A stretch of DNA of 44,701 bases, taken from the NCBI GenBank assembly GCA_020849175.1, contig JADLGR010000095.1:1-44701 (forward strand). The letters run 5' to 3'. This document shows, piece by piece, positions 24,178 through 32,863 of the stretch. The notes beneath the pieces were generated by a model. That model had not been told where the DNA came from and searched no databases. It saw only the letters and a list, made by a program, of their open reading frames with translations. The position numbers and the translations under genes are program-made. The DNA is from Deltaproteobacteria bacterium. Lineage in GTDB: Bacteria > Myxococcota_A > UBA9160. How positions within the stretch are numbered: the first letter of the stretch is position 1; every line of letters begins with the position of its first letter.

Positions 24178-25622
24178 GCGCCTCGCCGCGTAGCCCCTCG
24201 CGGCGCGCGTTCCTCGCGGGCGCGGCAACCGGCGGAGCCGCCGTGTTCGCGGGCGGTGTGCTCCCGCGCTGGCTCTTCTCGAACGATCCAGACCGCCCGC
24301 CTGCGCTCTACGAGTTCTACGTCGACAGCTTCTGGATGGACTCCGCCGGCGCGTGGCAGGAGCCCGTGCGGCCGCCGCTTCGCGGCTCGCAGAAGGCCGA
24401 CGTCGCGATCGTGGGCGGCGGCTTCTGCGGCATGGCGACCGCGTATCACCTCGCGAGCCTGCTGCCCGGCAAACGCATCGTCCTGCTCGAGGGCGCTCGC
24501 TGTGGCTATGGCGCGAGCGGAAGGAACGGCGGGTTCGCCGACCCAGGGATGCCCGGGCTCGGCTGGGTCTACGACGAGTTCGGCCCCGAGGTGGCTCGCG
24601 CCTACTGGGATGCGACTGCGCTCGGCCTCACACAGATCCATGCCTTCGCGAGCGAGTACGACTGCGACCTCGAGGTGAACGGAAGCCTCGAGCTCGCGAC
24701 CGACGAGGCGCACCTCGACGATCTCGTCGCTCAGCAGCGTCGCTACCAATCGATGGGACTCGGCGCGGAGCTACTCGACCGAGCGGCAGTACGACGTGCA
24801 ATCGCGTCGGAGCGCTTCGTCGGGGGGCTTCGCATCCCGGGCCACGCGATTCTGAACCCCGCGAAGCTCGCGCTCGGCATGCGCCGCGCGATCGAGTCGG
24901 TCGGTGTGGTCGTCTCCGAGCGCTCGAAAGTTCTCGCGATCGAGCCCGGCCATCCGGTTCGCATCCGTACCGAGTACGCCGACGTCGAGGCCGCGAAGGC
25001 CGTCATCGCGCTGAACGGGTACGCACCGCAGATCGGCCTGTTCGAGCAGCGGATCCTCCCGCTCACGAACTACGTCTGCGCGACGGAGCCGCTGTCCGCG
25101 AAGCAGCGCGAGGCGATCGGATGGAACGGACGTGAGGGGATCGCCGACACGCGCACCGAGTTCATGTACCTGCGACCGACGCGAGATGGCCGCATCGTCT
25201 TCGGCGGCGAGAGCGCGCCGTACTTCTACGGCGGCTCGCCTGCGACGGGTGTGTATCGCCCGTCGATCGAGCGCCTGCAGAAGAGCCTGCTCGTCACCTT
25301 TCCACAGCTCGAAGGCGTCGGCTTCACGCACGCGTGGGGGGGGACGATGGGCTTCACGCGAGATTTCGTTCCGTCCATCGGGCGTCTGGGAGACGCAGAC
25401 GACGTCTTCTACGGAGTCGGCTTCTGCGGCGAGGGCGTCGTGATGACGCAGCTCGCCGGGATGATCCTCGCGCGCCTCGTCGCGGGAGAGGAGGATTCGC
25501 TCACGCGTCTTCCGATCGTCGGCAGGCAGATGCCATGGCTCGGGCCCGAGCCGCTCCGCTCGCTCGTCGTCCGCCTCACCGAGTGGGCGCTCGTCACGCT
25601 CGGTGTGAATCCGGTGCGTTGA
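24174..25622 (+). CDS. Tat-exported DAO-family FAD oxidoreductase
   Basis: The protein of about 482 residues starts with a twin-arginine signal (SPSRRAFLAGAATGG and a hydrophobic run). It then has the FAD fold VAIVGGGFCGMATAYHLA and the family blocks CGYGASGRNGGF and RLGDADDVFYGVGFCGEGV. This is the glycine/D-amino acid oxidase (DAO) group, close to gamma-glutamylputrescine oxidase-like proteins, which oxidise C-N or C-O bonds. A Tat signal on this family is unusual and predicts a folded, FAD-loaded periplasmic enzyme, the same compartment as five of the molybdoenzymes. GTG at 24174 is chosen; GTG at 24150 would add eight residues. It could oxidise the hydroxylated product or pass electrons, but no direct evidence exists. 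Confidence 0.82.
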   Translation: MSASPRSPSRRAFLAGAATGGAAVFAGGVLPRWLFSNDPDRPPALYEFYVDSFWMDSAGAWQEPVRPPLRGSQKADVAIVGGGFCGMATAYHLASLLPGKRIVLLEGARCGYGASGRNGGFADPGMPGLGWVYDEFGPEVARAYWDATALGLTQIHAFASEYDCDLEVNGSLELATDEAHLDDLVAQQRRYQSMGLGAELLDRAAVRRAIASERFVGGLRIPGHAILNPAKLALGMRRAIESVGVVVSERSKVLAIEPGHPVRIRTEYADVEAAKAVIALNGYAPQIGLFEQRILPLTNYVCATEPLSAKQREAIGWNGREGIADTRTEFMYLRPTRDGRIVFGGESAPYFYGGSPATGVYRPSIERLQKSLLVTFPQLEGVGFTHAWGGTMGFTRDFVPSIGRLGDADDVFYGVGFCGEGVVMTQLAGMILARLVAGEEDSLTRLPIVGRQMPWLGPEPLRSLVVRLTEWALVTLGVNPVR

Positions 25623-25647
25623 GGCGGCGCGTTCCGGACGGGCCGTC

Positions 25648-25985
25648 GTGCCCGGATTGATGCTGGCCGACGGCCTCGTCACGCTCGACGAGATCCGCGC
25701 CGCACGCGAGCGGATCGCGCCGTACGTGGTTCGCACGCCGCTGGTCGCGATGCAGCCCGCCGGCGTACTGCTGAAGACCGAGAGCCTTCAGCCATCGGGA
25801 TCGTTCAAGCTGCGCGGCGCGTTCCACGCATTGCTCCAGCTCTCGGACGCGCAGCGCCGTCGCGGCGTCGTCGCAGGCGTCGCAGCCGCGGCGGGAGACG
25901 CCGTTGCACATCCTGCCGCGTCGCGGTGCCGAGCGGCGCCAACGTCGACCTCGCGCTCTACGCCGCGGTGATCGGCGGCGCGTGA
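25648..25985 (+). pseudogene. Threonine/serine dehydratase remnant with internal deletion
   Basis: The first ~70 codons match the N-terminus of PLP-dependent threonine dehydratases, including LKTESLQPSGSFKLRGAFHA, where Lys of SFKLRGA is the PLP-binding residue. The expected SSGNHAQ block does not follow. Instead, after about 60 unrecognisable bases, another frame reads CRVAVPSGANVDLALYAAVI and stops at 25983-25985. This is the usual end of the same enzyme (compare the common VVSGGNVD C-terminus). Roughly two thirds of the gene is missing. The remnant lies between the Tat flavoprotein and a helicase gene, at a likely boundary between the molybdoenzyme cluster and other DNA. It cannot make an active enzyme. 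Confidence 0.72.
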
Positions 25986-26037
25986 CGGCCGAGCCGGTGG
26001 CCGGTAGTGTTTGTGACAGCGTGAGGTTCCGCTCGGA

Positions 26038-29000
26038 GTGAGAGCTTTCCTCGAGCCCGGTGATCCGCGAGTCCTCGAGGGGATGCAGCTCGATCTCGAG
26101 GCTGCGCTCGACCACTTTCCCGTCGTGGCCCGAGTGCGCGGCCGCGAGTATGCGGCTGCCGGGCGCGTGCAGGGGCTCGTGCGCACGGGCGCCGTCCTGC
26201 GCGCGGACGTTCGGGGCCGTGCCCGGTACAGGGTGACGTGGCAGTGGGCCGAGAGGCGTGGCTGGGTCGGGACCTGCTCCTGTCCGGTGCATGCCCTCTG
26301 CAAGCATCTGTACGCGGTCGCACTCGAAGCGCTGCTCGATTCCGCCGTGCTGGGTGCTCCGGAGTCCGGCGAGGGCGATGACCTCGACGAGGAGCGGGTG
26401 CGGGCTCTCGAGACCGAGCGCCTCGGACCGGCGCTGGGATCTCGGTGGCACGAGGAGCGAGGCGTCCTCGCCGAGGCGCTTCGCGAGCTGCGGGAGCACC
26501 CCGAGCCGTGGCGTCGCGAGGGCGCTCTCGCGACGCTGCTCTCGCACGACCGGATGATGCGGCTTCGTTTGAACGCCGATCGCGCCCTCGCGGAGGCTCT
26601 GGCCGAGGAAGACCCTGACGTCCGCTGCTGGAAGCTCGTTCGTGTGATCGAGTCGGTGCCCCGGATCGAGTGCCCGTCCTTGCTCGTTCCTTATCGCGAC
26701 CGGCCCGATCTGGAGGCGCGTGCCGCCGAGGTCAGCCGACAGCGAGTGCTCGCCCGGCTCGCCGCGTGGACGGCACCGGGCGCGACGCCAGCCGCAGCGA
26801 CGACCCGGCGACTGCGTGTTGCGTTCTCGGTGGCTCGCGACGGCAAGGACGTGGTGATCCTCGTCGAGGCGCGAGTCAGCTCGAAGAAGCTGCACGACGC
26901 TCCGCGCCGGCTCGATCAGCTGGAGCAACTGCTCGCCGAGTGTCGAGGACGCCCGGACGTGCTCCAGCCGCGTGAACTCTCTTTGCTGCTCCTCCTCGTA
27001 CAGCTTCGTCTCGGCGGTATTGAGAGTGCTCCCATCTCGCATCATCCGGCCGCGCTGCGCAGGCTGCTCGAGCACCTGCACGAGTCGCCGCTCGGCTACT
27101 GGGACACCGCGAGCGCCCCCGAACTCGCGGCCTCCATGGGCGTCGTGCACGGTGCACCCGTCCGCCTCGGCCCCATGCCCGCATCGATCGTTCCGGCCTG
27201 CGAAGACACGCCTGCGGGCCCCGTTCTCGGTCTGCGGCTCCTTCTCGGCGATGGTCGCGCCGCGGCGCTCGACGCTGCGGTGCTCTGTCCGCCGCCGACG
27301 GCGGCCGTGCGGCGCGGTGATGGCCTCGGCCTCTTTGGCGGCACGTTCTGGCCGGTGGTGGGCGAGCCGCCGGCGCCTCTGCTCGCCGAACTCTCCGCGC
27401 GAGGCGCCGTCCCGCTCGATCTCGAGCGCGATGCGCCGCTCCTGCGGCCGCTGGCCCTGCGCTTCCCGTCGGTGGCGTCTGGCCTGGCTGCACACACGCG
27501 GGTGCTGCGCGTCCGGTCGGTCATCCTCGCCGACCTGCGAGACGAGGCATGGCTCCACCTCCGGCTGCTCGCCTACGACGCCGGCGTGGCCTGGGAGCCC
27601 GGCGCCGCATTCCCCGACGGTGCCGCCGCATTCGAGCATCGACCCGGTCTGGGATTCGCACCGGCAGATCTTGCAGACGCGACCCGCTCCGCGCACTCGG
27701 GTGATCCGACGGCCGAGCGGCCCGCATCGAACGCGCCGGTGGGGCTCGAGATGCCCGAGCCTTCCGACGTGGATCCTGCCCTCACCTGGCTGTCGACGGT
27801 CCTCGGCGGCGAAGAAGGCCACCCGGCCGAGCGTTACCAATCGGTGCCCGGGCACTGGCTACCTGCGACGGGAGCCACGCTCGATCGCTTTGCAGAGGCG
27901 CACGGTGCGCTGCCGCCCTCGGTTCGCATCTACGCCACACCGCACTTGCGAAAGCTCCTCGACCCGCAGCAGCGCTTCGTGCCGCGGCTGCGCGTGACGG
28001 GCTCGGGGATCGACTTCTTCGAGATCTCCGCTGCGTGGGAGGAGGCCGCCGAACCCTTCTCCGCGGCCGAGATCTCGGCGCTGCGCGAGGCAACCACGCG
28101 TTTCGTACGCCTGTCGCGCGGCTGGGTGGCACGCGCCGCGGCCGAGGGCCAGCAAGACGTGCTCGTTGCGCTCGCGGACATCGGCGTCGAGCCAGGGACG
28201 GAGCCCGAATGCATCGGCCTCGCGCAGCTCGCCGGCGCATCCGATCGCAGCCTCCAGACGCTCGCTGCCTGCGGCATGAGCGAGGAGTCGCGCGCGGCGG
28301 TCGAGGCGCTGCGCACGCGCATCGCCGGCTTCGAGGGCGTGCCGCGACTCGCGTCGCCGCCCGGGCTCACGGCCGACCTGCGCCCGTACCAGCGTGAGGG
28401 CGTCGACTTCCTGGTCCACGCCAGCTCGCTCGGTCTCGGCGCCGTGCTGGCCGACGACATGGGTCTCGGCAAGACGCTGCAGGCTCTCGCATGGCTGCTC
28501 CACCTGCGTGCCGGGGAGGGCGATCCGGGCCCGGCGCTCGTGGTCTGTCCGACGTCGCTCCTGCACAACTGGCGGCGCGAGGCCGAGCGCTTCGCGCCCG
28601 GGCTCCGCGTCGCCGTGCTGGAGCGCGGCAGCGAGCGGCACGTGTTGCGTTCCGAAGCAGAGCGCTGGGACCTGCTGCTGACCAACTACGCACTCCTGCG
28701 CCGGGACGTCGAGGCCTGGGAGAAGATCGATCTGAACGCCGCGATTCTCGACGAGGCGCAGAACGTCAAGAACCCCGAGGCGGCGGTCTCGAAGGCGGTA
28801 CGCCGGCTGCGCGCGCGCCACCGGCTCGCGCTGACCGGCACGCCTCTCGAGAACCGGCCGCTCGATCTCTGGAGCCTGGTCTCGTTCGTCAGCCCCGGTC
28901 TGCTGGGCGGTCAGCGCGCGTTCGTCGAGCGCTACGAGGGCTCCGCGGCGACGCCGCTCGCACGCGCACGGCTCGCCGCGAAGCTGCGCCCGGTCCTGAT

Positions 29001-29760
29001 CCGCCGGCTGAAGAGCGAAGTCGCGAAGGACCTCCCCGATCGCATCGAGGAGCGCCGCGACTGCGAGCTATCGCCCGAGCAGCGCCGGCTCTACCTCGCC
29101 GAGCTGCGGCGCACACGCGCACTCGCCCTCCGGCCCGAAGGCTCGGCGCAGGAGGAAGCCAGGCGGCGCATCGCCGTGCTCGCCGCGCTCACCCGGCTGC
29201 GTCAGATCTGCTGTCACGCGGCGCTCGTGGGTGGCAGGCGAAGCATCTCGTCGGGCAAGGTCGATGCGCTGTTCGAGATCCTCGAGCCGCTCCTCGCCGA
29301 GGGACACAAGGTGCTGGTGTTCTCGCAGTTCGTGAAGTGTCTCGAGATCCTGCGTCACGAACTCACGCGTCGAGCCATCCCGCATCACGTGCTGACGGGC
29401 GAGAGCGTGCGGCGCGATCGGATCATCGCCGCGTTCGAGGCGGAAGAGGGCGCGAGCGTGTTCCTGATCTCACTCAAGGCCGGCGGCACGGGCCTCAACC
29501 TCACCGCGGCGAGCTACGTCGTGCTCTTCGACCCGTGGTGGAACCCCGCGGTCGAGGCCCAGGCGATCGATCGTACGCACCGCATCGGCCAGCATCGAAC
29601 CGTGGTGGCCTACCGCCTGGTGGCGCGCGGTACGATCGAGGAGCGCATCTTCGAGCTGCAGCAGCAGAAGGCCGCGATGGTGCGCGACGTTCTCGGTGAA
29701 GAAGGCTTCGCGCGCAGCCTCTCGCGCGACGATCTCGCGTATCTGCTCGACGCGGAGTGA
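26038..29760 (+). CDS. SWIM zinc-finger SNF2-family helicase
   Basis: The 1240-residue protein has an N-terminal SWIM motif, Cys80-x-Cys82 and Cys88-x-His90 in CSCPVHALCKHLYA. A long variable region follows, then a C-terminal SNF2/Swi2 ATPase. The Walker A motif is DDMGLGKT near residue 806. The DEAQ motif II is near 904, LTGTPLENRPLDLWSL is motif III, and the second RecA lobe has VLVFSQFVKCLEIL and DPWWNPAVEAQAIDRTHRIGQ. Such proteins translocate on DNA and remodel nucleoprotein complexes, and some take part in repair or phage defence. It has no metabolic link to its neighbours and interrupts the run of molybdoenzyme genes, next to a pseudogene. GTG at 26038 is the first start; the exact start is uncertain. 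Confidence 0.9.
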   Translation: MRAFLEPGDPRVLEGMQLDLEAALDHFPVVARVRGREYAAAGRVQGLVRTGAVLRADVRGRARYRVTWQWAERRGWVGTCSCPVHALCKHLYAVALEALLDSAVLGAPESGEGDDLDEERVRALETERLGPALGSRWHEERGVLAEALRELREHPEPWRREGALATLLSHDRMMRLRLNADRALAEALAEEDPDVRCWKLVRVIESVPRIECPSLLVPYRDRPDLEARAAEVSRQRVLARLAAWTAPGATPAAATTRRLRVAFSVARDGKDVVILVEARVSSKKLHDAPRRLDQLEQLLAECRGRPDVLQPRELSLLLLLVQLRLGGIESAPISHHPAALRRLLEHLHESPLGYWDTASAPELAASMGVVHGAPVRLGPMPASIVPACEDTPAGPVLGLRLLLGDGRAAALDAAVLCPPPTAAVRRGDGLGLFGGTFWPVVGEPPAPLLAELSARGAVPLDLERDAPLLRPLALRFPSVASGLAAHTRVLRVRSVILADLRDEAWLHLRLLAYDAGVAWEPGAAFPDGAAAFEHRPGLGFAPADLADATRSAHSGDPTAERPASNAPVGLEMPEPSDVDPALTWLSTVLGGEEGHPAERYQSVPGHWLPATGATLDRFAEAHGALPPSVRIYATPHLRKLLDPQQRFVPRLRVTGSGIDFFEISAAWEEAAEPFSAAEISALREATTRFVRLSRGWVARAAAEGQQDVLVALADIGVEPGTEPECIGLAQLAGASDRSLQTLAACGMSEESRAAVEALRTRIAGFEGVPRLASPPGLTADLRPYQREGVDFLVHASSLGLGAVLADDMGLGKTLQALAWLLHLRAGEGDPGPALVVCPTSLLHNWRREAERFAPGLRVAVLERGSERHVLRSEAERWDLLLTNYALLRRDVEAWEKIDLNAAILDEAQNVKNPEAAVSKAVRRLRARHRLALTGTPLENRPLDLWSLVSFVSPGLLGGQRAFVERYEGSAATPLARARLAAKLRPVLIRRLKSEVAKDLPDRIEERRDCELSPEQRRLYLAELRRTRALALRPEGSAQEEARRRIAVLAALTRLRQICCHAALVGGRRSISSGKVDALFEILEPLLAEGHKVLVFSQFVKCLEILRHELTRRAIPHHVLTGESVRRDRIIAAFEAEEGASVFLISLKAGGTGLNLTAASYVVLFDPWWNPAVEAQAIDRTHRIGQHRTVVAYRLVARGTIEERIFELQQQKAAMVRDVLGEEGFARSLSRDDLAYLLDAE

Positions 29761-29773
29761 CCCTGCCTCGTGA

Positions 29774-29790
29774 AGCCCGGTGACCGGGCT
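29774..29790 (+). terminator. Hairpin after the helicase gene
   Basis: AGCCCGGTGACCGGGCT is a perfect inverted repeat: 7 bp of mostly G-C pairs around TGA, or 8 bp around a single G. It begins 14 bases after the helicase stop. No T-tract follows, so termination would be weak or Rho-assisted. It separates the helicase from molybdoenzyme D. Confidence 0.4.
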
Positions 29791-29845
29791 CGGATTCTGG
29801 TCGCGAGAGCTCGACAGCGGGGCTCCGAACGAGGAGGATGCCTCC

Positions 29846-29956
29846 ATGGGGCGCTTCGATGAAGCGGTGAGCCCTGCCGTCCTCGGCGCCGGAGCCGGCG
29901 CGACGACGGCCGCGATCGCTGCGCCCGCACCCTCTTCGCTGCGGAGAGCGCCGTGA
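29846..29956 (+). CDS. Small leader ORF, 36 residues, coupled to molybdoenzyme D
   Basis: A 36-codon frame starts at ATG 29846, eight bases after a strong GAGGAGG (29831-29837). Its TGA overlaps the GTG start of molybdoenzyme D (GTGA at 29953). The peptide (MGRFDEAVSPAVLGAGAG and an Ala/Pro-rich end) has no recognisable domain. The strong ribosome site and overlap suggest translational coupling or a leader peptide; chance is possible in DNA of this composition. Confidence 0.35.
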   Translation: MGRFDEAVSPAVLGAGAGATTAAIAAPAPSSLRRAP

Positions 29957-32847
29957 GGCCCGTGCTCACCCGGCGCGCGTTTCTGATCGCCTCTGGCTCC
30001 GCCGTGGCCCTTGCTCTCGTACGGCTGCGCTGTTCGCCGCGTGAGAATCCGACGGCGACCGCCGACCCGGAGAGCGTGCGTCGCGCGATCCCCCTGGCGT
30101 ACGCCGGCCTCGGCGACGTCTACCGACGGCAGTGGACGTGGGACCGTGTCGTCAAGGGAACGCACTACGCCAACTGTGGCTACCAGCGCTGCGCGTGGAA
30201 CGTCTACGTGAAGGACGGGATCGTCTGGCGCGAGGAGCAGGTGGCGGAGTATCCGCAGACAACGCCGGATCTTCCCGACTTCAATCCGCGCGGCTGCCAG
30301 AAGGGCGCCTGCTACAGCGACCGGATGTACGACGCGTCGCGCCTCACGGCGCCGCTTCGGCGCGTGGGCGCCCGCGGCGAGGGGCGCTGGAAGCGCGTCT
30401 CGTGGGACGAGGCGCTCACCGAGATCGCGAGCGAGCTCGTCGATGCGATCACGTCGCGCGAGGCCGGACCGGGGTCGATCTATTGGGACCTCGGCTCCGC
30501 GTCGAGCAACGGCTGCCACTCCCTCGGCCTCACGCGCAGCGCGTACCTGCTCGACACGCCGATCTTCGAGAACACGGCGGAGATGGGCGACCACGCGCCC
30601 GGCGTCACGACGACGACTGGGAAGATCATCTTCACGAGCTCGATGGACGACCTTCTCCACAGCGACGTCGTCCTCATCTGGGGCGGCAACCCGAACTACA
30701 CGCACATTCCGAACGCCCACTTCATCACCGAGGCGCGCTACAAGGGCGCCTTCGTCGTCTGCATCGCACCCGACTTCAGCCCGTCGGCGATCCACGCCGA
30801 CGAATGGGTGCCTGTCGCCGTCGAGTCCGATGCGGCGCTGGCGCTCTCGATGGCGCACGTGATCGTCTCCGAGAAGCTCTACCGGCCCGACTTCCTCGCC
30901 GAGCAGACGGACATGCCGCTGCTGGTGCGCCTCGACACCGGACGATTCCTTCGCGGGAGCGATCTCGATCCGACCGGCGCCGATGACGTCTTCCACGTCT
31001 TCGACACGGCCGCCGGGCGCGTCGTTCCGGCGCCCAGGCGCAGCCTTGCGCTCGGTGCGATCGCCCCGGCGATCGAAGGGACGTTCGAGGTCGAGACGGT
31101 CGCCGGCCCGGTGGAGGTGACGACCGTCTTCGAGCGGATCCGAGAGCATCTCGCGAGCTACACCCCAGAGAAGGCTGCGGCCATCACCGGCGTATCGGCA
31201 GGGCGAATCCGCGCGCTCGCACGCCGAATCGCCGGGGCCAGGGCCTGCGCGAACGTCTGCACGACGAACTTCGGCAAGTTCTACCACGGCCTCGAGATGG
31301 AGCGGAGCATCCTCCTGGTGTTCGCGCTCACGGGGCATTTCGGCCGCGAGGGTGCGGGCTACTCGGCCGTACCGATGCTCTCGATCTCGGGCGCGGAGAT
31401 GCTCATCCCGCTCAGCGGCAAGCTCGCTCCGCGCGTCGACATCGCCCTCCTGACCGCGAAGATGCTGCCCGAGATCGCGCGGCTGAAGCTCGACGGCTAC
31501 TCCGACGAGATGCTCATCCATCACTTCGCGCGCGAAGACTACGCCCGTGGAAACGTGATCGCGACGGCGCTCTTCCACCATCAGCACGGCGGTCTCGCCG
31601 AGCGCTACGGCAGCGCCCGCCGCTGGGACCCTTCTCTGCCGCGCGAGTTCTCCGAGGTCCTCGCCGAGGCGACGAAGAAGGGCTGGCAATTCGTTCCGAA
31701 GACCGCACCCCGCGTGTTGTTCAGTGTCGGCGGAAATCCTCTCCGCCGCGTGCGCGGCTACGACGCGCTGATCGAGCACCTGCTTCCGAAGCTCTCGCTT
31801 CTGGTCACCGTCGACTGGCGCATGAGCAACACCGCGCGGTACAGCGACTACGTTCTGCCGGCGGCGGGCTACTACGAGAAGGACGACATCGCGTGGTCGT
31901 CGGCGCTCGCGCCGTTCAGCCACCCGACGGTCGAGGCCGTTCCTCCGGTCGGCGAGGCGAAGACCGACTGGCAGATCCATTGCCTGATCCTGAAGAAGGT
32001 GCAGGAGCTGGCGCGCGAGCGCAGGATCTCGACGTTCGTCGATCGAGCGGGGAAGGAGCGTCGGCTCGACACGTGCTACGACGACTTCACGTTCCAGCGG
32101 CGCTTCACCGAGGACAATCCGCAGGCGCTGCTCCAGGAGATGCTCGAGCTGAGCACGAATCTCGGCGGGGTCGGCTGGCGCGAGCTCTCCGAGAAGGGCT
32201 TCGCGCGCTTCACCGGCGTCGGTACGGGCGTGGTCCACATCGGGAACTCGGCCGACATCGAGCCCGGAGCGACGATCGTCGCCAACTCGTGGCACGTCCA
32301 GAAGAAGGTGCCGTGGCCGACGCTGACGAGGCGGCTCCAGTTCTACATCGACCACCCGCTCTACGAGGAGTACGGCGAGGTGCTGCCCGTTCACAAGGAT
32401 TCGCCGCCGATCGGAGGCGACTGGCCGCTGCGCATGACGAGCGGGCACAACCGCTGGTCGATTCACGCGGCATGGCGCGATCACGGGCCGCTCCTTCGGC
32501 TGCAGCGCGGCGAGCCGGTGATCTTCTTGAATGCGCGCGACGCGGAGCGCCGCGGCATCCGCGATGGTGACCGCGTGCGCGTCTTCAACGACCTCGGCGA
32601 CTGCGTGCTCCACGCCGCGCCGTCGGAGACGGTGCGACCCGGTCAGGTGATCGTGTACCACGCGTGGGAGCAGTTCCAGTTCGCCGGCGGACGCGCGATC
32701 GATGCGCTCACGCCGAGCCCGCTCAACCCCGTCCAGCTCGCGGGAGGCTACTTCCACCTGCAGCCGATGGTCATGATGCAGCAGCCGGGGTGCAGCGACC
32801 GCGGAACGCGCGTCGAGGTCGAGCGGGTGCGACGCGAGGACGCGTAG
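29953..32847 (+). CDS. Type II molybdoenzyme catalytic subunit D (Tat-exported)
   Basis: The 964-residue paralogue has Tat motif TRRAFLIASGS. FS0 ligands are His71, Cys75, Cys80 and Cys115 (C-x4-C spacing). The Mo-ligand candidate is Asp213 in EMGDHAPG followed by TGKIIFTSSMDDLLH, the same type as C and F. The cofactor domain has MTSGHNRWSIHA and YHAWEQFQFA. The start GTG has GGAG at 29943-29946 and is overlapped by the stop of a small ORF. No beta or gamma gene is adjacent, so it must borrow those subunits or have distant ones. It ends 16 bp before the end of subunit E on the opposite strand. No ATGAC-type palindrome or TetR-like operator is seen in the 192-bp gap upstream. Confidence 0.92.
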   Translation: MRPVLTRRAFLIASGSAVALALVRLRCSPRENPTATADPESVRRAIPLAYAGLGDVYRRQWTWDRVVKGTHYANCGYQRCAWNVYVKDGIVWREEQVAEYPQTTPDLPDFNPRGCQKGACYSDRMYDASRLTAPLRRVGARGEGRWKRVSWDEALTEIASELVDAITSREAGPGSIYWDLGSASSNGCHSLGLTRSAYLLDTPIFENTAEMGDHAPGVTTTTGKIIFTSSMDDLLHSDVVLIWGGNPNYTHIPNAHFITEARYKGAFVVCIAPDFSPSAIHADEWVPVAVESDAALALSMAHVIVSEKLYRPDFLAEQTDMPLLVRLDTGRFLRGSDLDPTGADDVFHVFDTAAGRVVPAPRRSLALGAIAPAIEGTFEVETVAGPVEVTTVFERIREHLASYTPEKAAAITGVSAGRIRALARRIAGARACANVCTTNFGKFYHGLEMERSILLVFALTGHFGREGAGYSAVPMLSISGAEMLIPLSGKLAPRVDIALLTAKMLPEIARLKLDGYSDEMLIHHFAREDYARGNVIATALFHHQHGGLAERYGSARRWDPSLPREFSEVLAEATKKGWQFVPKTAPRVLFSVGGNPLRRVRGYDALIEHLLPKLSLLVTVDWRMSNTARYSDYVLPAAGYYEKDDIAWSSALAPFSHPTVEAVPPVGEAKTDWQIHCLILKKVQELARERRISTFVDRAGKERRLDTCYDDFTFQRRFTEDNPQALLQEMLELSTNLGGVGWRELSEKGFARFTGVGTGVVHIGNSADIEPGATIVANSWHVQKKVPWPTLTRRLQFYIDHPLYEEYGEVLPVHKDSPPIGGDWPLRMTSGHNRWSIHAAWRDHGPLLRLQRGEPVIFLNARDAERRGIRDGDRVRVFNDLGDCVLHAAPSETVRPGQVIVYHAWEQFQFAGGRAIDALTPSPLNPVQLAGGYFHLQPMVMMQQPGCSDRGTRVEVERVRREDA

Positions 32848-32863
32848 CGGCGGCGCCTGCGCG

